A DNA stretch of 64,000 nucleotides from Tetrastigma voinierianum (taxonomy: Eukaryota; Streptophyta; Magnoliopsida; Vitales; Vitaceae): positions 620,001 through 684,000 of the forward strand of contig JAEQBH010001513.1 of NCBI GenBank assembly GCA_016808115.1, in the 5' to 3' direction. The translations under genes were made by a program, and so were the position numbers. The notes under the pieces are model-generated. The model had not been told where the DNA came from, did not search any database, and worked only from the letters and a program-made list of their open reading frames with translations. Numbering within the stretch: the stretch's first letter is position 1; every line of letters starts with the position of its first letter. Of this stretch, positions 32,499 to 43,259 are shown piece after piece.

Positions 32499-33330
32499 AA
32501 ATGGTAAATTTCACCATTTTTCATGCACTCTTCTTCCACAATTCTCTTCTATTCCATACTTCATCAAAAACTAACATGGAATCCCTCCAAACAACTCCAC
32601 AAACACTTTTAATTAACCAAATAATCCAAGGATTCATACCAAAGTTCACTAAACTTTACAAAACCCTACACTCATGAAGGATTCCATATCTACTTGATAT
32701 CAACTAGGGATTTTCAACCAAACTTCCCTTAAATCTAGAGTTAGGATATCTTCCTAACAAAACCCTAGAAAAGGGAACCAATTTAATCTTCAAGGAAAAC
32801 CCTAACAATCATACCCAAGTAGTTTGCGTACAAAAAACATACCAAAATCCATGCAAAAGTCATGTATCCATACAAAAATCCATACCTTAGCTTGATCTCC
32901 TTCTTCCTCTTCTTCTCTTTTGCTCCATACGTGAAGCCCTTGTTTGGAGACCAAAAATAATCCATTTTTGGTCTCCCTCTTCTATTTATAAATAAACTTT
33001 CCTTTATTTGCTTTTTGGTCCTCCAACTTTTGATCATTAGTATTCCAATTTCCCCTTATTTCATTTTGGCCTCAAATCTTGTTAATCTCTATGACTTTTA
33101 AGTCCCTTTGGACGAATTACGATTTTATCCTTAAATCTTGTAAAATTTCTCGGCCTCTGCCTTCCACAAGCTTCGCATTTAACTCACGAAACATTTAAAT
33201 TACGCGACAAAAACTAAACAGGCCAGTCCATTTTCGGGTATATTTCCTGGGTGCTACGTAAAACCCCAAAATTTTTGGATTAAAGTGTTTGTATTAGTTG
33301 TAAACAAGTTTTGGGGGTTGCTTTAAGTTG

Positions 33331-33335
33331 TGTTT
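33331..33335. repeat. Target site duplication TGTTT (left copy; right copy 35131-35135)
   Basis: TGTTT precedes TGTAACACCCC at 33336 and follows the end GTGGACA at 35130. Five bases, both copies exact. Confidence 0.8.
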
Positions 33336-35130
33336 TGTAACACCCCAACATATCTCTAGTCGTTTTAAACATATAGGGTATTATAAGTGCATTTGTACCT
33401 TTTGTAATTATTTTGCTAAGTGAGAAAATTTTGAAACCCGAAATTTGTGCAAGATACAAGAGTAAAAGTGGAATTTGTCGAAACATGAAATAAAAGTCAG
33501 AAAATAAGAAAATGAGATGCTATTCTAGAAATGGCATAAATTGTGGTGCAAATAGAGGGGAGTTTGAGGACCAAAGTGAAATAAAAGGAAAATTAGACCA
33601 AATTGGGATAAGACCAATTAGGGTCTCTCATTTTGGCATTGAAAGCAAAACGTGAGAGAGGGGAAAAGAATAGTTAGGAAGAAAAAGAAGAAGAAGATAA
33701 GAAGCCAATAAAGGTATCGTCGATGGGTTTGTATGGATTTAAGGTGGAGTTAAGATATTTGTGAACTTCTTTGTATTTATTCTTTGGCTAATACTTATTA
33801 AATTCACTGAGCTAGGGTTCGAGGCCAGAGCAAGAAGATGAATACTTGTTTGGTGTTAGGAAGTTAACCTAACTCACAAGTATTTAAGTTTCTCGGTTTG
33901 GAAAAACCCTATTTAATCTCTATGTTTAGTTCATTGAGTTAACACACTCTGGAAGTATGTTTTTCTGGGAGAGTATGTGAGTTTCCTTTCTTTTGTTTCT
34001 TGCTGGTTTCCTAGGAAAAAGGACAAATCGCTAGAAAAACTGAATTTTCGGTCCTACGCCCTGCGATAAGCGATCCCACGTTTTTGAGCTGCGAGTCCAT
34101 GCTATAAGGGTACATGTCCATGCTACAACAGAGTCGAGAGGGAGCTGGTAATCACCTTTCTGGCACGCCGAGGCATAGCTGAGTTTATGCCACGTAAATG
34201 AGCAAGATACTTCGTGGCGAGTAACGCTCGTTTGGCAGCAAATCTCTGTCACGCTTCCATTCCGTTATTCCGATGACTTATCTATCGACTAATGAGGAAC
34301 CTATAAGTGTATGAAAGCGGTCCTATCCATGTTTGTAAGGTAAAGGAAAAAATTAGACCGCACCCTTGCCCCTGGGTAAGGATATAGATATTAGTAAGTC
34401 CCGAACTCATAATCTTAGCACTACCCGAGACCGAATATTACGAATGAGACACGACACCTCTGCTACGTGGTAGGCATAAAGCAATTTCTGCATTTCCGAT
34501 GAAGTGCGATGGCACTCTCTCGAAAGTACCTACGGTGCCCCCTCGTACAATTATAAGCTCTCCTATAGTACCTACGTACCTCCATACAAGAGTGTTTTCC
34601 TCAGATTCCTACGAGATCCTAAACAAGTATAAGTCTACTATAAGTACATGTGTATAAGTTATATGAATTCATGGAAAATTTTGATATCTGCTACTGTATA
34701 TCTGTTATCGATATATGCTTACTGTAAAAGAGTATTAGTGCATGTGTATACGTATAATTCATATGTTTCCCACTAAGGATTAAGCTTAGCACGGGTTTTT
34801 CTCCGTGTAGAAACAAAGTAGGACGTCTGTGATCTTCCGCATACTGCTAGGCCAACACACTTGTAAGGGTCTATCACCTGTAGGTTTTGCGCTATGATTA
34901 TGTAAATTTAAATGTACAATTTTTGTATATTTATATGTAAATAAGACTCAGAACTGTATGATTTGACATTGTAAACACCACTACAGTGGTAGTTTTATTT
35001 TGTAACTTTGTATATGATATTTTGATTCAGTTATAAGACTTTCAGCCCACCAATGTCCGTTAAGGTAAAGTGAGTCCCAAAGATAGCTTTCGCGCCTCCC
35101 TTCATTCTCCTAGGGCGGGGGCAGTGGACA
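33336..35130 (+). mobile_element. Solo LTR, C-type, short copy (1.8 kb)
   Basis: Starts TGTAACACCCCAACATATC and ends GGGGGCAGTGGACA, between exact TGTTT duplications. Similarity to family C is clear at the start (CTAGTCGTTTT, AGGGTATT) and in the last 400 bases (GTTTCCCACTAAG, AAGCTTAGCACGGGTTTTT, AAACACCACTAC-GTGGTAG). It lacks most of the 20-bp array and has only one or two hairpin words (GTGCGATGGCAC near 34507), so either it is a subfamily or the arrays have contracted. Confidence 0.85.
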
Positions 35131-36776
35131 TGTTTGGTTGTTTTGATTGGTTTGGATAGGTTTTGAGAAAATTTTGTATAAAGGAAATGTTGAGGTTACA
35201 AAGGATTTGCTATCAAATTTTGTTTCAAAAACCCTGTTCTTGTTTTGGCTATAGGTTAAGTTATAATCATCCAAATGGAGTGATTCCAATTGGTAAAGAA
35301 CCATAAGATCTAGATCTACAAATGTTAGAAGGGACTAGGATCAATTTGCGCTCAGGCTCCAGAGGCCCCAGGTTTAAGAGTGAGTTTTGGGTAACGGGTC
35401 ATGCTCTATTTTGGGTGTAGTTGTGGTGTTTGGCCATAGAAGTTGAGTTTCCTCATCCAAATTGGTGATTCAAATTCTGGGTAAACTACCCTTCTAGGGG
35501 AGATAATTAGTGAAGAAATGTAAGTAAATTGCAATCAAGTGCTCTTAAATCTGTCAAAGTGGGTACATCATCGCCATCTGTCAAAGTGGAGCTATGTGTA
35601 GATTACATTTTTAAATTATAATGATTTAGATGTAAATGTAAATAGCTGGTTTGGTGATCCAAGTGGATGAGTTCAACTAGAGAATAAAACCTAAGAACCA
35701 TAGCTTCAAATGAGAAGGAAAAATTACCACAATTTATGGATTTAAGACCCATATAAATCGAAAATAGCCGATGAGTGATCAGTGAGCTAGGCATATCGAC
35801 TAGTTTGGCATTAAAATGTCGTAACTTGAGTTTGGGTGATCCAAATAAGACTATTTAAATTTATAATGAAAATAGACTCATAGAGATATCATTTTATTGA
35901 AGTAAGCATAGAGAGAAAACATAATCATGTGTCACAAAAATTCCCACCAGATCTAAGAGTATTGGGTAGACATCAACCAAAAATCCTATAATGCACAACT
36001 GATTTTTCTTTCTTGGTTTGTTCAATAATTGTGACATATTTGTGATGGGTTAGGGGTTGGTGACGAGGAAGCTTGACCCAAGAATAGGATTCCGAGGATA
36101 GGAATTGAAGAGCGATAACCTTTTTGAGTTTGTTCTTCAATCTCTCTCTTGTTTCGAATTTGTGTAAGTTTGATCTACACTCTTCTTTCATTGTTGCAAA
36201 ATTGATTGTGAAATATAATGATGTTAAAAATGATTTATGATAAATTGCATATTGATTTGTTTAAATTGATTTGAGACAACCGATTGCGAAATAATTTGCA
36301 TGAAAATTTGCATGAGTGTTGAAAAATAAATTATTGTATCAAAGTATATACACTATTGTAAATTGTATTGAATGATTTGAAGAGTATAAAGATTGTTAAC
36401 CTTTAAAATCGAGTTAAGGAGAGATTGGTATACCAATAGGGTCAAATTGCGAGTACTCTTTAGCGAATGTAATGAAGTGTCCACTCGATCTATAACTAGC
36501 GGGACTGATGTCGATGTGTTCAAGAATTGATTTTAATAACCCGGTCGAGTAGCCTAAGCGGGATCGTCTTGTGGTATAAAAACCATTTATATGGGCCTTC
36601 TGACCAAAGGGGCCGTCTTGGTGATTAAATTATCCTGATACTTGCCAAAAAGCATAGGTTAAATTCAATAGAGCAAAATGATAATAGATTTAAAAAGGGC
36701 ATGATTTGTGGTTGAATGATTTAGTGCATATGAAATTGCATAACCAAAGGACCAATGAATTGTAATTGAATGTAAA

Positions 36777-36779
<3 letters not shown>

Positions 36780-36827
<48 letters not shown>
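36780..36827. repeat. Microsatellite (TA)n, about 24 units
   Basis: Pure TA dinucleotides followed by TATTATTAT, inside the A-like LTR. Confidence 0.97.
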
Positions 36828-36831
<4 letters not shown>

Positions 36832-37346
36832 TATTATTATTGTATGTTATGCTTGCATTGAATTATTGGAAAAATATACAAAGCATTGTTTTATAAACAT
36901 TGCATGAATTTATTTAAGCGAAATGAGAGATTGTATAAAACCACTAAGCACGAAGAGTCTCTAGCGCGATTGTTTTTCATTACTTATGATGTCAGTGTGA
37001 ATAGCTACAGGACAGATATAGGGACTAAAGTACAGCTTATCAAGCTTTGTGGTGTTGAAGTAAAGATTCGACCATGCATTCATGAAATGGATTTGACCAT
37101 TTTGTATAAACTCTGATTTTATTTTGTAAATGATATGATTGAAAAGGGCATATAATGCCATATTGTACAAATGTGGGATTTATCCCAAAATGATGGGCCT
37201 ACTGCAAATGTTTTGATGCATATTATTATATATTCTACAGTATACGAAAAAAAACTTATTTGTATTCGTATCGGTAGCGTTGGACTTTACATTTATTTTG
37301 GTATCAAAGCTACAATTAAATTGTTAAAAAAAAAAAAGAGGTGTTA

Positions 37347-39660
37347 CAGTTTTTCCCTCTCTTGCATCTCTTATCTCGTAACTTTCAGCATCTCCATCAA
37401 TTTTGTACTATTACCATGATGCTCCGAGCTTTCAACTTGCTCCCGATGGATTTGTCTTAAATATGGGGATATTGTCAAAATTGGGCTCAAACTTTTATAT
37501 CTATGTTGTTGCTCTTAAGTTGTACTATCAAATTGTATTTGATTTATTTCTATGTTATCTCTTTCCTCTCTTCCAATTTCTGCTTCTTTTTCCTTTCCTT
37601 TGTTCTTCCCAGTCTCCTTCCATACCGTCTAGAATGCACAACCTTATGATTAGTGTTGGATTTAGGTACTAGTCCTGTAACTTCTACCTGCTAATAACTC
37701 AAAGTGAGTTTTTGATTATTTTCCTGCTGGCCCTTCCTTTTAAGATGGCAAACAAAGTGCACTTGCTCTTCTTACTAACTCTACTCAAATGTTTTAAAGG
37801 TAAAATGACAGAGCAAATGAAATAAAACCATACCTTATCATGTTCAGTCAATGATCCTCGTGAAATGGACTCATGGGGATTTTCATATGGAACTCATTTC
37901 CCACTTCCATCCGTTGCTCAAATCGCTTAATCTTCTAAAAGAAATCTGGTTTTACTAGTTTGTTGAACTTGAACCATTGATTGAAAGTTTGGTCGATGTT
38001 CTCTGTTAGACAATATCCCATTTACCTCTTATACCTGATCTTTCCTTCATCCCCACCATAATTTCATTAAAATTACTTCACTAAATCTACAAATCAGGGC
38101 AACATGCTCACACTAAGAGTGTCATCCTCTTCTCAATAATAATTTATTAGGTGAGTGCTTAGGCCCAAACCTCTTCCTTGATGAAGTCCCTATTCGTGGC
38201 TTGTCCCTGGCGGAAATGGCCCTCTCTAAAACCAAATCACTCGGTTTTTCCTCCCTTTGCTCAGCTTTAGCTTCTTCAACTCATTTTTTCTTTTTACAGT
38301 TCTTGACTGGTTGCTTTCGATCTTTGCTTATGTTTCTTGTCTTTCTTGTTCCTAATGTGAGGTTTCTTGTTGCTTCGCCCGCCCTCTGCGTACTCTTCTA
38401 TCATTATGTTCAGGTTAGGAACAAGGTGCAACAACTCAAACATGGTTAGAAAAAGGTTTTGGGAATCTAGGGTTTTCGATAGGGAAAGAGAGAGATTTGG
38501 TGAAGAAATATGAGTAGGTAGATGGTTTATGAGGAAGGTGTCATTTCAGATTTCAAACATTATCTATTTATGGGCCAAATGTTTTGTTGTGCCTTCATTA
38601 AATGTTGCGAAAAAAATAACTAACCTAGGGTTTATTCCCTTTTTAATCTTATGTCGCGACATAAATAAATAATGTCGCAGCATATATTATGCAATAAATT
38701 AAAGGCTAGGTCAGTCCTTTGTTGCGAAAAAGCAGAATATCATGACATAAAATATGAAATGTTCAAGTCGCCTTATGTCCCAGGGCATAGAGATTCGACA
38801 AACTGCTTTCTTGCAAGATCAAAGTTTAAAGCCAACTTGGTCATGACATAGAGAAATAATGTCGCGACCTAGTTCATTCATCTCAATTGACATAATGTTT
38901 CGACATCAAGAAATATGTCGTGACATATTTTCCTATGACTTCAAATAGGCTAATTCACTCTTTGTCACGACAAAAATAACCAATGTCGCAACATAGTCGA
39001 AACAATGTCACGACTTAAGATTGTCTATCACGACCATCTTATGGCTTTGTTTAAAATTTCACAATTAACATTTTTCAATCAATACACAAGTAACAGTATG
39101 CAATATTTTCCTCCCACTCAAATTATACTTGTGGCTTATCTAATCATCAAGAACCTCGATTAGTATGAGCGATCACATTTCATTTCTTTATAATATAATT
39201 CCAACATGATTTATCATTAAGAGTAGTCAAGGAATAAGAACACAACAAAATATTTGGAATTTCTTGTTCCAAACAAAATTACATTCCTAAACCAAACCTA
39301 TGCATTTCTCGTGGAGACGGTGTTAGGAAAAAGAGAAACTCCCCTTAGCCTTTATCTGCACGATAAGTCAGGAATGAATGATTCCAAGTAAAATTCATCT
39401 CTAGTACAGCTTCATTGTCCTGAAAAATTAACAAAATCATTGGAGATAAAATTTTTAAACAAATTAAAACTAAATCCTTCAATCCACACTAAAATTTACA
39501 AAAGCGACTAAATGTGAAAATTAAAATTTTGCTTAGGTTTTCCCAGTTTGCTCAGTTTAATGCCTCTAGCTAGACATTTTCTTCAAAATGTTTTCCTTTC
39601 AGCAAAATTCTTCTATCTCTTCAAAATATATAACTAATCTTCATTTATGTTTCCTTAAAG
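37347..39660 (-). other. Region after integrase (env position) of Athila copy 1, no readable protein
   Basis: No env-like or other domain can be recognised. The part at 38160-38330 matches 50100-50290 in copy 2, which lies next to the LTR start there, so it belongs to the 3' end of the internal region. TCTCTCTTTCCC and AACCCTAG words (minus strand, about 38465-38500) look like the leader of a transcript. The remaining sequence is A/T-rich and unassigned. Confidence 0.4.
38640..39015. repeat. Dispersed TGTCGCGACA-like palindromes, cluster 1
   Basis: About ten words of the type TGTCGCGACATA or one-base variants (TGTCGTGACAT, TGTCACGACA, TGTCGCAACAT) occur within 375 bases. The spacing is irregular. 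The same words crowd the Athila LTR at 48680-49925. Confidence 0.8.
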
Positions 39661-39675
39661 ATAATGCTTCAATCT

Positions 39676-39880
39676 CTAACCATTAACTTTAAACTCACTT
39701 CCAGAATCAGTTTTCAGTGTCATTGCTCCAAAGGGTGTACTTTCTACTACTGTGTAAGGACCACTCCATCTTGACTTCAGTTTTTGTGGAAATATCTTGA
39801 GCTTGAGGTCGTATATGGGACTTGTTCTTGACTTTGATTCCTTCTCCAAAATCTGATCCTGTACCACTTCTTTGTCTTAT
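39676..39880 (-). pseudogene. Integrase C-terminal part, Athila copy 1
   Basis: A 63-codon frame (39867-39676) reads VQDQILEKESKSRTSPIYDL then KLKIFPQKLKSRWSGPYTVV, ESTPFGAMTLKTDSGSEFKV. This is the conserved tail of Athila integrase, which usually reads RLKLFPGKLKSRWSGPF. It lacks the chromodomain seen in family B, which separates the two lineages. Confidence 0.9.
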
Positions 39881-40177
39881 CTTTGTAGATTAAAGCATTA
39901 TCTTTGCAAAACTTTAATTCTACCAACTGCTAAGTTCCATTCATTTGGAATGTCCTTTTCTTCTTTGCGACTTTAAAATCACAATTCGGTTTCTTGATGG
40001 TGACACAGCTTTATATTTGAGTTCCAAAGGAGATAATGTTTTCCAAATCAGTTACATGGGGACATTCCAATGGGAGTTTTGTATGCAGTTCTATAAGCCT
40101 ACAATGCATCATCTAGCTTTATAGACCAGTATTTTCTGCTTGTATTAACTGTTTTCTCCATAGTTTTCTTTATCTCC

Positions 40178-40718
40178 CTATTGGAAATTTCTACTTGCCC
40201 ATTTGATAGAGGGTTCCATTACATGTTTGATTCCATATCTCCTCATGAGTTTTGAAAAAACTTTATTTGCAAAATGGCTTTCCTCATCACTAATGATTGT
40301 TAAGGTACTCCAAACGCACACTAAGTATTTCTTTATACTAAAGCCCGACCCAGCATGTGGCATCATTATGGGACAAGCTATTGCTTCCACCCATTGGATA
40401 CACCAATCACAACTAGGAGAATATATAGATTTCAGTGATGAACAGTCCATAAGTCTATCCGCACACATAAAAATCGCCACTACGGATTCCTTGCAGGGGC
40501 ATCTCATTTCTTCTACTTATGTTGGCTAGTCTCTGACATTTATCATAATGTTTTACCCATTCAAAACAGTATTTGAATATAGTAGGGCAATAAAAACCTA
40601 ATTGGAGAATTTTATGGGTTATTCTATCTCCTACAAAATGTCCTCCATATGGTGATACATGGAATTTATCAATAATTTCTCCTTGTTCTGTTTCTGGTAC
40701 ACATCTCTTGATAATCAT
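40178..40718 (-). pseudogene. Integrase zinc-binding and core, Athila copy 1
   Basis: The frame from 40718 reads IIKRCVPETEQGEIIDKFHV, SPYGGHFVGDRITHKILQLG, FYCPTIFKYCFEWVKHYDKC and QRLANISRRNEMPLQGI. Both His of the HHCC zinc site are present, but the first Cys is Tyr (HYDKC for HCDKC), so the finger is broken. Part of the core follows in another frame (40507-40178): TLTIISDEESHFANKVFSKL, where ISDGGTHF is usual. Partner of the tail at 39676-39880. Confidence 0.9.
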
Positions 40719-40989
40719 ATATGCTCCTCTTTTGAAAAGTAATGGATCATCTGAATATAGATCTACTATCGATTCTCAACTTTTCTTTTGTTGGTTCTTT
40801 GAGTACTTCCATATGTCATAATTCCACAAGCTAAGTAATTCACAATATCATCATACCAGGGTGTTTGGACTTATAACAAAAACAGCTGCTCATCAGGAAA
40901 GTTTTATGCTATATTTAAGCTCATTTTTCTTCTTGATAGTTTTTAATCTAGACAAGTGATGATTTATCACCATTGTCCTTTACCTTCTT

Positions 40990-42140
40990 ATGCTTTTAAT
41001 TTCGAGATCAAACTCTTGCAACAATAATACCTATCTGATCAGTCTTGGTTTTGCATCTTTCTTTGCCATTAGATATCTAATTGCAACATGATCAATGTGT
41101 ATTATAACATAGGAGCCCAATATGTAAGGCCTGAATTTTTCACAAGCAAACACCATTGCCAACATCTCTTTTCCAAATGTAGAGTAGTTCTTCTATGCCT
41201 CATTGAAGGCTTTGATGGCATAGTGTATGGCCTTGAACATCTTCTCATTCTTTGTCCCAATCTGAAATACAGTGCAGAGTCAGCATCTTGCCTGTAATTT
41301 GAGCTCTTGTTCCAATCAAAATCTTTACCAGTCAAGGTATGTAGCAATCTGGTTAATTTCATCAATCTGACTTTGCATGATTCATCAAAATCAAACTTTG
41401 CATCTTTTTCTAGCAGTCTGCATAATGATCTAGAGATTTTTGAGAAGTCCTATATGAATATCCTGTAAAAACCAACATTTCCTAGGAAACTTCTTATCCT
41501 TTTTACTATTATAGGTGCCAGGAGAGTTTTTATGATAGAAACCTTTGCTTAGTCAACTTCTAACCCAACTATAGAAATCTTATCCCTTAAGACAATACCC
41601 TCTGATACCATGAAATAACATTTTTCCCAATTTAAGGCTAAATTCTTGTCTTAACACCTTTGATCTCTGTTCCAATTTCAGTATTTCTGAAACTAGATCC
41701 ATATATCTTGAGAAGTCATCATGAAGTTTCGCCTCTTCCATCAAATCACGAGAAAAACATAGACATCATACATCTTATGAAGGTGGCAGGAGCATTACAT
41801 AATCCAAATGGCATGTTTATGAAAGGAAAAGATCCATAAGGACATGTAAATGTAGTCTTCTCCTGATCCTTAGGGACTATAGAAATTTGGTTCTAAGCGA
41901 ATATACATCAAAAAACGATAAACTAGAGGGTTATCACCTTCTTTTATCAAACATTGGTCAGTAGAAAGGTGAGGATAATGATCGCTACGGTAGTAGTGTT
42001 TGGTTTTTTGTAGTCTATACACACCCTTCATCTTGTCACAGTTCTTATAGGATTCAATTCATTCTTCTCATTTACGATCATGGTAGATCCACCACTTCTT
42101 GGAACCACATGCGACTCCTTGAGGGCTTTCTAGATTGCAT
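40990..42140 (-). pseudogene. Reverse transcriptase and RNase H, Athila copy 1
   Basis: RT pieces from the right: VVPRSGGSTMIVNEKNELNP, VCIDYKKPN, PKDQEKTTFTCPYGSF, MPFGLCNAPATFIRCMM (about 42130-41740). The YMDDF-type motif lies just beyond and is out of frame near 41720-41690. RNase H pieces at 41365-41100 include DFDWNKSSNYRQDADSA and, from a second frame, the KEMLAMVFACEKF-type region. At least four frame changes and several stops. Confidence 0.85.
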
Positions 42141-42159
42141 ATATGAAACCTCATTTGTA

Positions 42160-42825
42160 TTCTTCGGTACTTCTTTGCCCAATAACTTCTTTCATTCAGG
42201 TTAGTCTTCTTTGAGTGTTCTTATATAGGTCTTTGCATTGTGTTCTAAAAAGGATCTTTATGCATATGAATTAGAAGAGGCCGTTCCTTTCCGTCTTACA
42301 TGGAATTGAAACCCATTGCTTTATGTATTTTCAGGATCTCAACGGTTTCTAATCTTCATGCTGGAGTTAATGCGAGTTGATATAATAATAGGTTTTCTTA
42401 TTTTGGCTCTGAAAGCATACTAAATGTAAGGTAATTCCTTGGAGTTGGTATACGAACTGTTTTTTGTTTCTTTTATTTCTCTTCATATCTTGCTTGTCTT
42501 TTCTATCTCATCCTCATTCCTTCAAAATGCTTCCCTTTAATTCTGAATTGGAATGCATAAATTCCACGATCAAGATCATCAAGTGTGGAAATTCATCTCA
42601 TTTTCATTGATTGAGTGCTAAAAATTACAACCAAATATCAGTTTAGGGTGATAGAACTATTGTTTCTTGATCTTACAATCGGACTTTCACCTCCGATTTG
42701 TTTGGCTTGTATTCAGCAGACAAATACTACTTCTTCTCCTACTCACAGTGGAGTTTCTCCTTTTTCACATCTCTCGAGAAGCTCTGATGGCCGGGAAGCT
42801 CCTTTGGATCCTTACTAACCCAGCT
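42160..42825 (-). other. Region between gag and RT, Athila copy 1 (protease position)
   Basis: Protease should lie here, but no D-S/T-G active site could be read. One short piece near 42575-42530 reads LDDLDRGIYAFQFRIKGKHF, which fits the linker after protease in Athila. The rest is unreadable. Confidence 0.5.
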
Positions 42826-42829
42826 ATAT

Positions 42830-43100
42830 TCTAAAATTCCTGACTCATTTTATTTCAGAATTTCTCTTCTTACTCATAATATCCTTAAAAAACCTAGCAT
42901 AATTAGGCATCTAGGTCAATGCCTCTACGAAGGGTATGTTGATCTCTATCTTCTTGAAGACATCTAAGAATCTAAAGAACTGCTTTTCCATTTTAACTTT
43001 CTGAAGCCTTTGAGGGAAGGGAGGCATGTAGGCTTGTTTATCCTCTTTCTTTATCCTCTTTCTTCTTCAATTCTTCTCTCTCCACCTACTACTCAGTCTA
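42830..43100 (-). pseudogene. Gag C-terminus/protease junction, Athila copy 1
   Basis: Minus strand reads EDKQAYMPPFPQRLQKVKME, KQFFRFLDVFKKIEINIPFV, EALT, then after a stop MPNYARFFKDIMSKKRNSEI. This is the well-conserved stretch between Gag and protease of Athila elements (PPFPQRL, FLDVFKKL, INIPF, MPxYAKF, KDILSNK). Confidence 0.9.
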
Positions 43101-43259
43101 CAACTCTTCTTTTTCAGTTTATTTAGCCAAATTTGAACTGCTCAACTTGTTTTTTTTTCTTGTTTATTCTCCCTCGACTTTTACAGTCTTTTTATTCTCT
43201 TCTTCTTTTCTGCTTTCTATATTTTTTCTACTTCTTAGAGTTACCAGAAAAACTCTAGC

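Larger units (their letters stand above)
29698..33258 (-). mobile_element. Right (5') LTR of family C (3.6 kb)
   Basis: On the minus strand it starts at about 33258 with a decayed TGTAGCACCC and ends GGGAATCGGGGCGTGACA at 29698, followed by the primer site. It is colinear with 23209-26645. The last 80 bases also match the end of the plus-strand LTR at 46444. Frames such as 32366-32677 and 30749-31057 are noncoding. Confidence 0.85.
33257..37346 (+). mobile_element. A-like LTR (family E), interrupted by a C-type solo LTR
   Basis: It starts with a decayed TG (CGTAAAACCCCAAAA) and ends GAGGTGTTACA at 37346. Removing 33336-35135 leaves about 2.3 kb, the size of the shorter A LTRs. Landmarks shared with family A: GTTAGGGGTTGGTGACGAGG (near 36047; compare 58010 and 60170) and ACCACTAAGCACGAAGAG (near 36938; compare 3495 and 60990). 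No primer site follows and no target duplication is found, so whether it is solo is unproven. Confidence 0.65.

Noticed and set aside
33258..33336. Head-to-head C LTR starts 77 bases apart as a functional bidirectional promoter
   Set aside because: The two starts are only loosely similar, and the 77 bases between them are the start of another LTR with its own insertion history.
43129..43133. AAATT as left target duplication of the C LTR ending at 46444
   Set aside because: AAATT does follow 46444, but gag sequence on the two sides is not contiguous and the bases after 43133 do not resemble a C LTR start.
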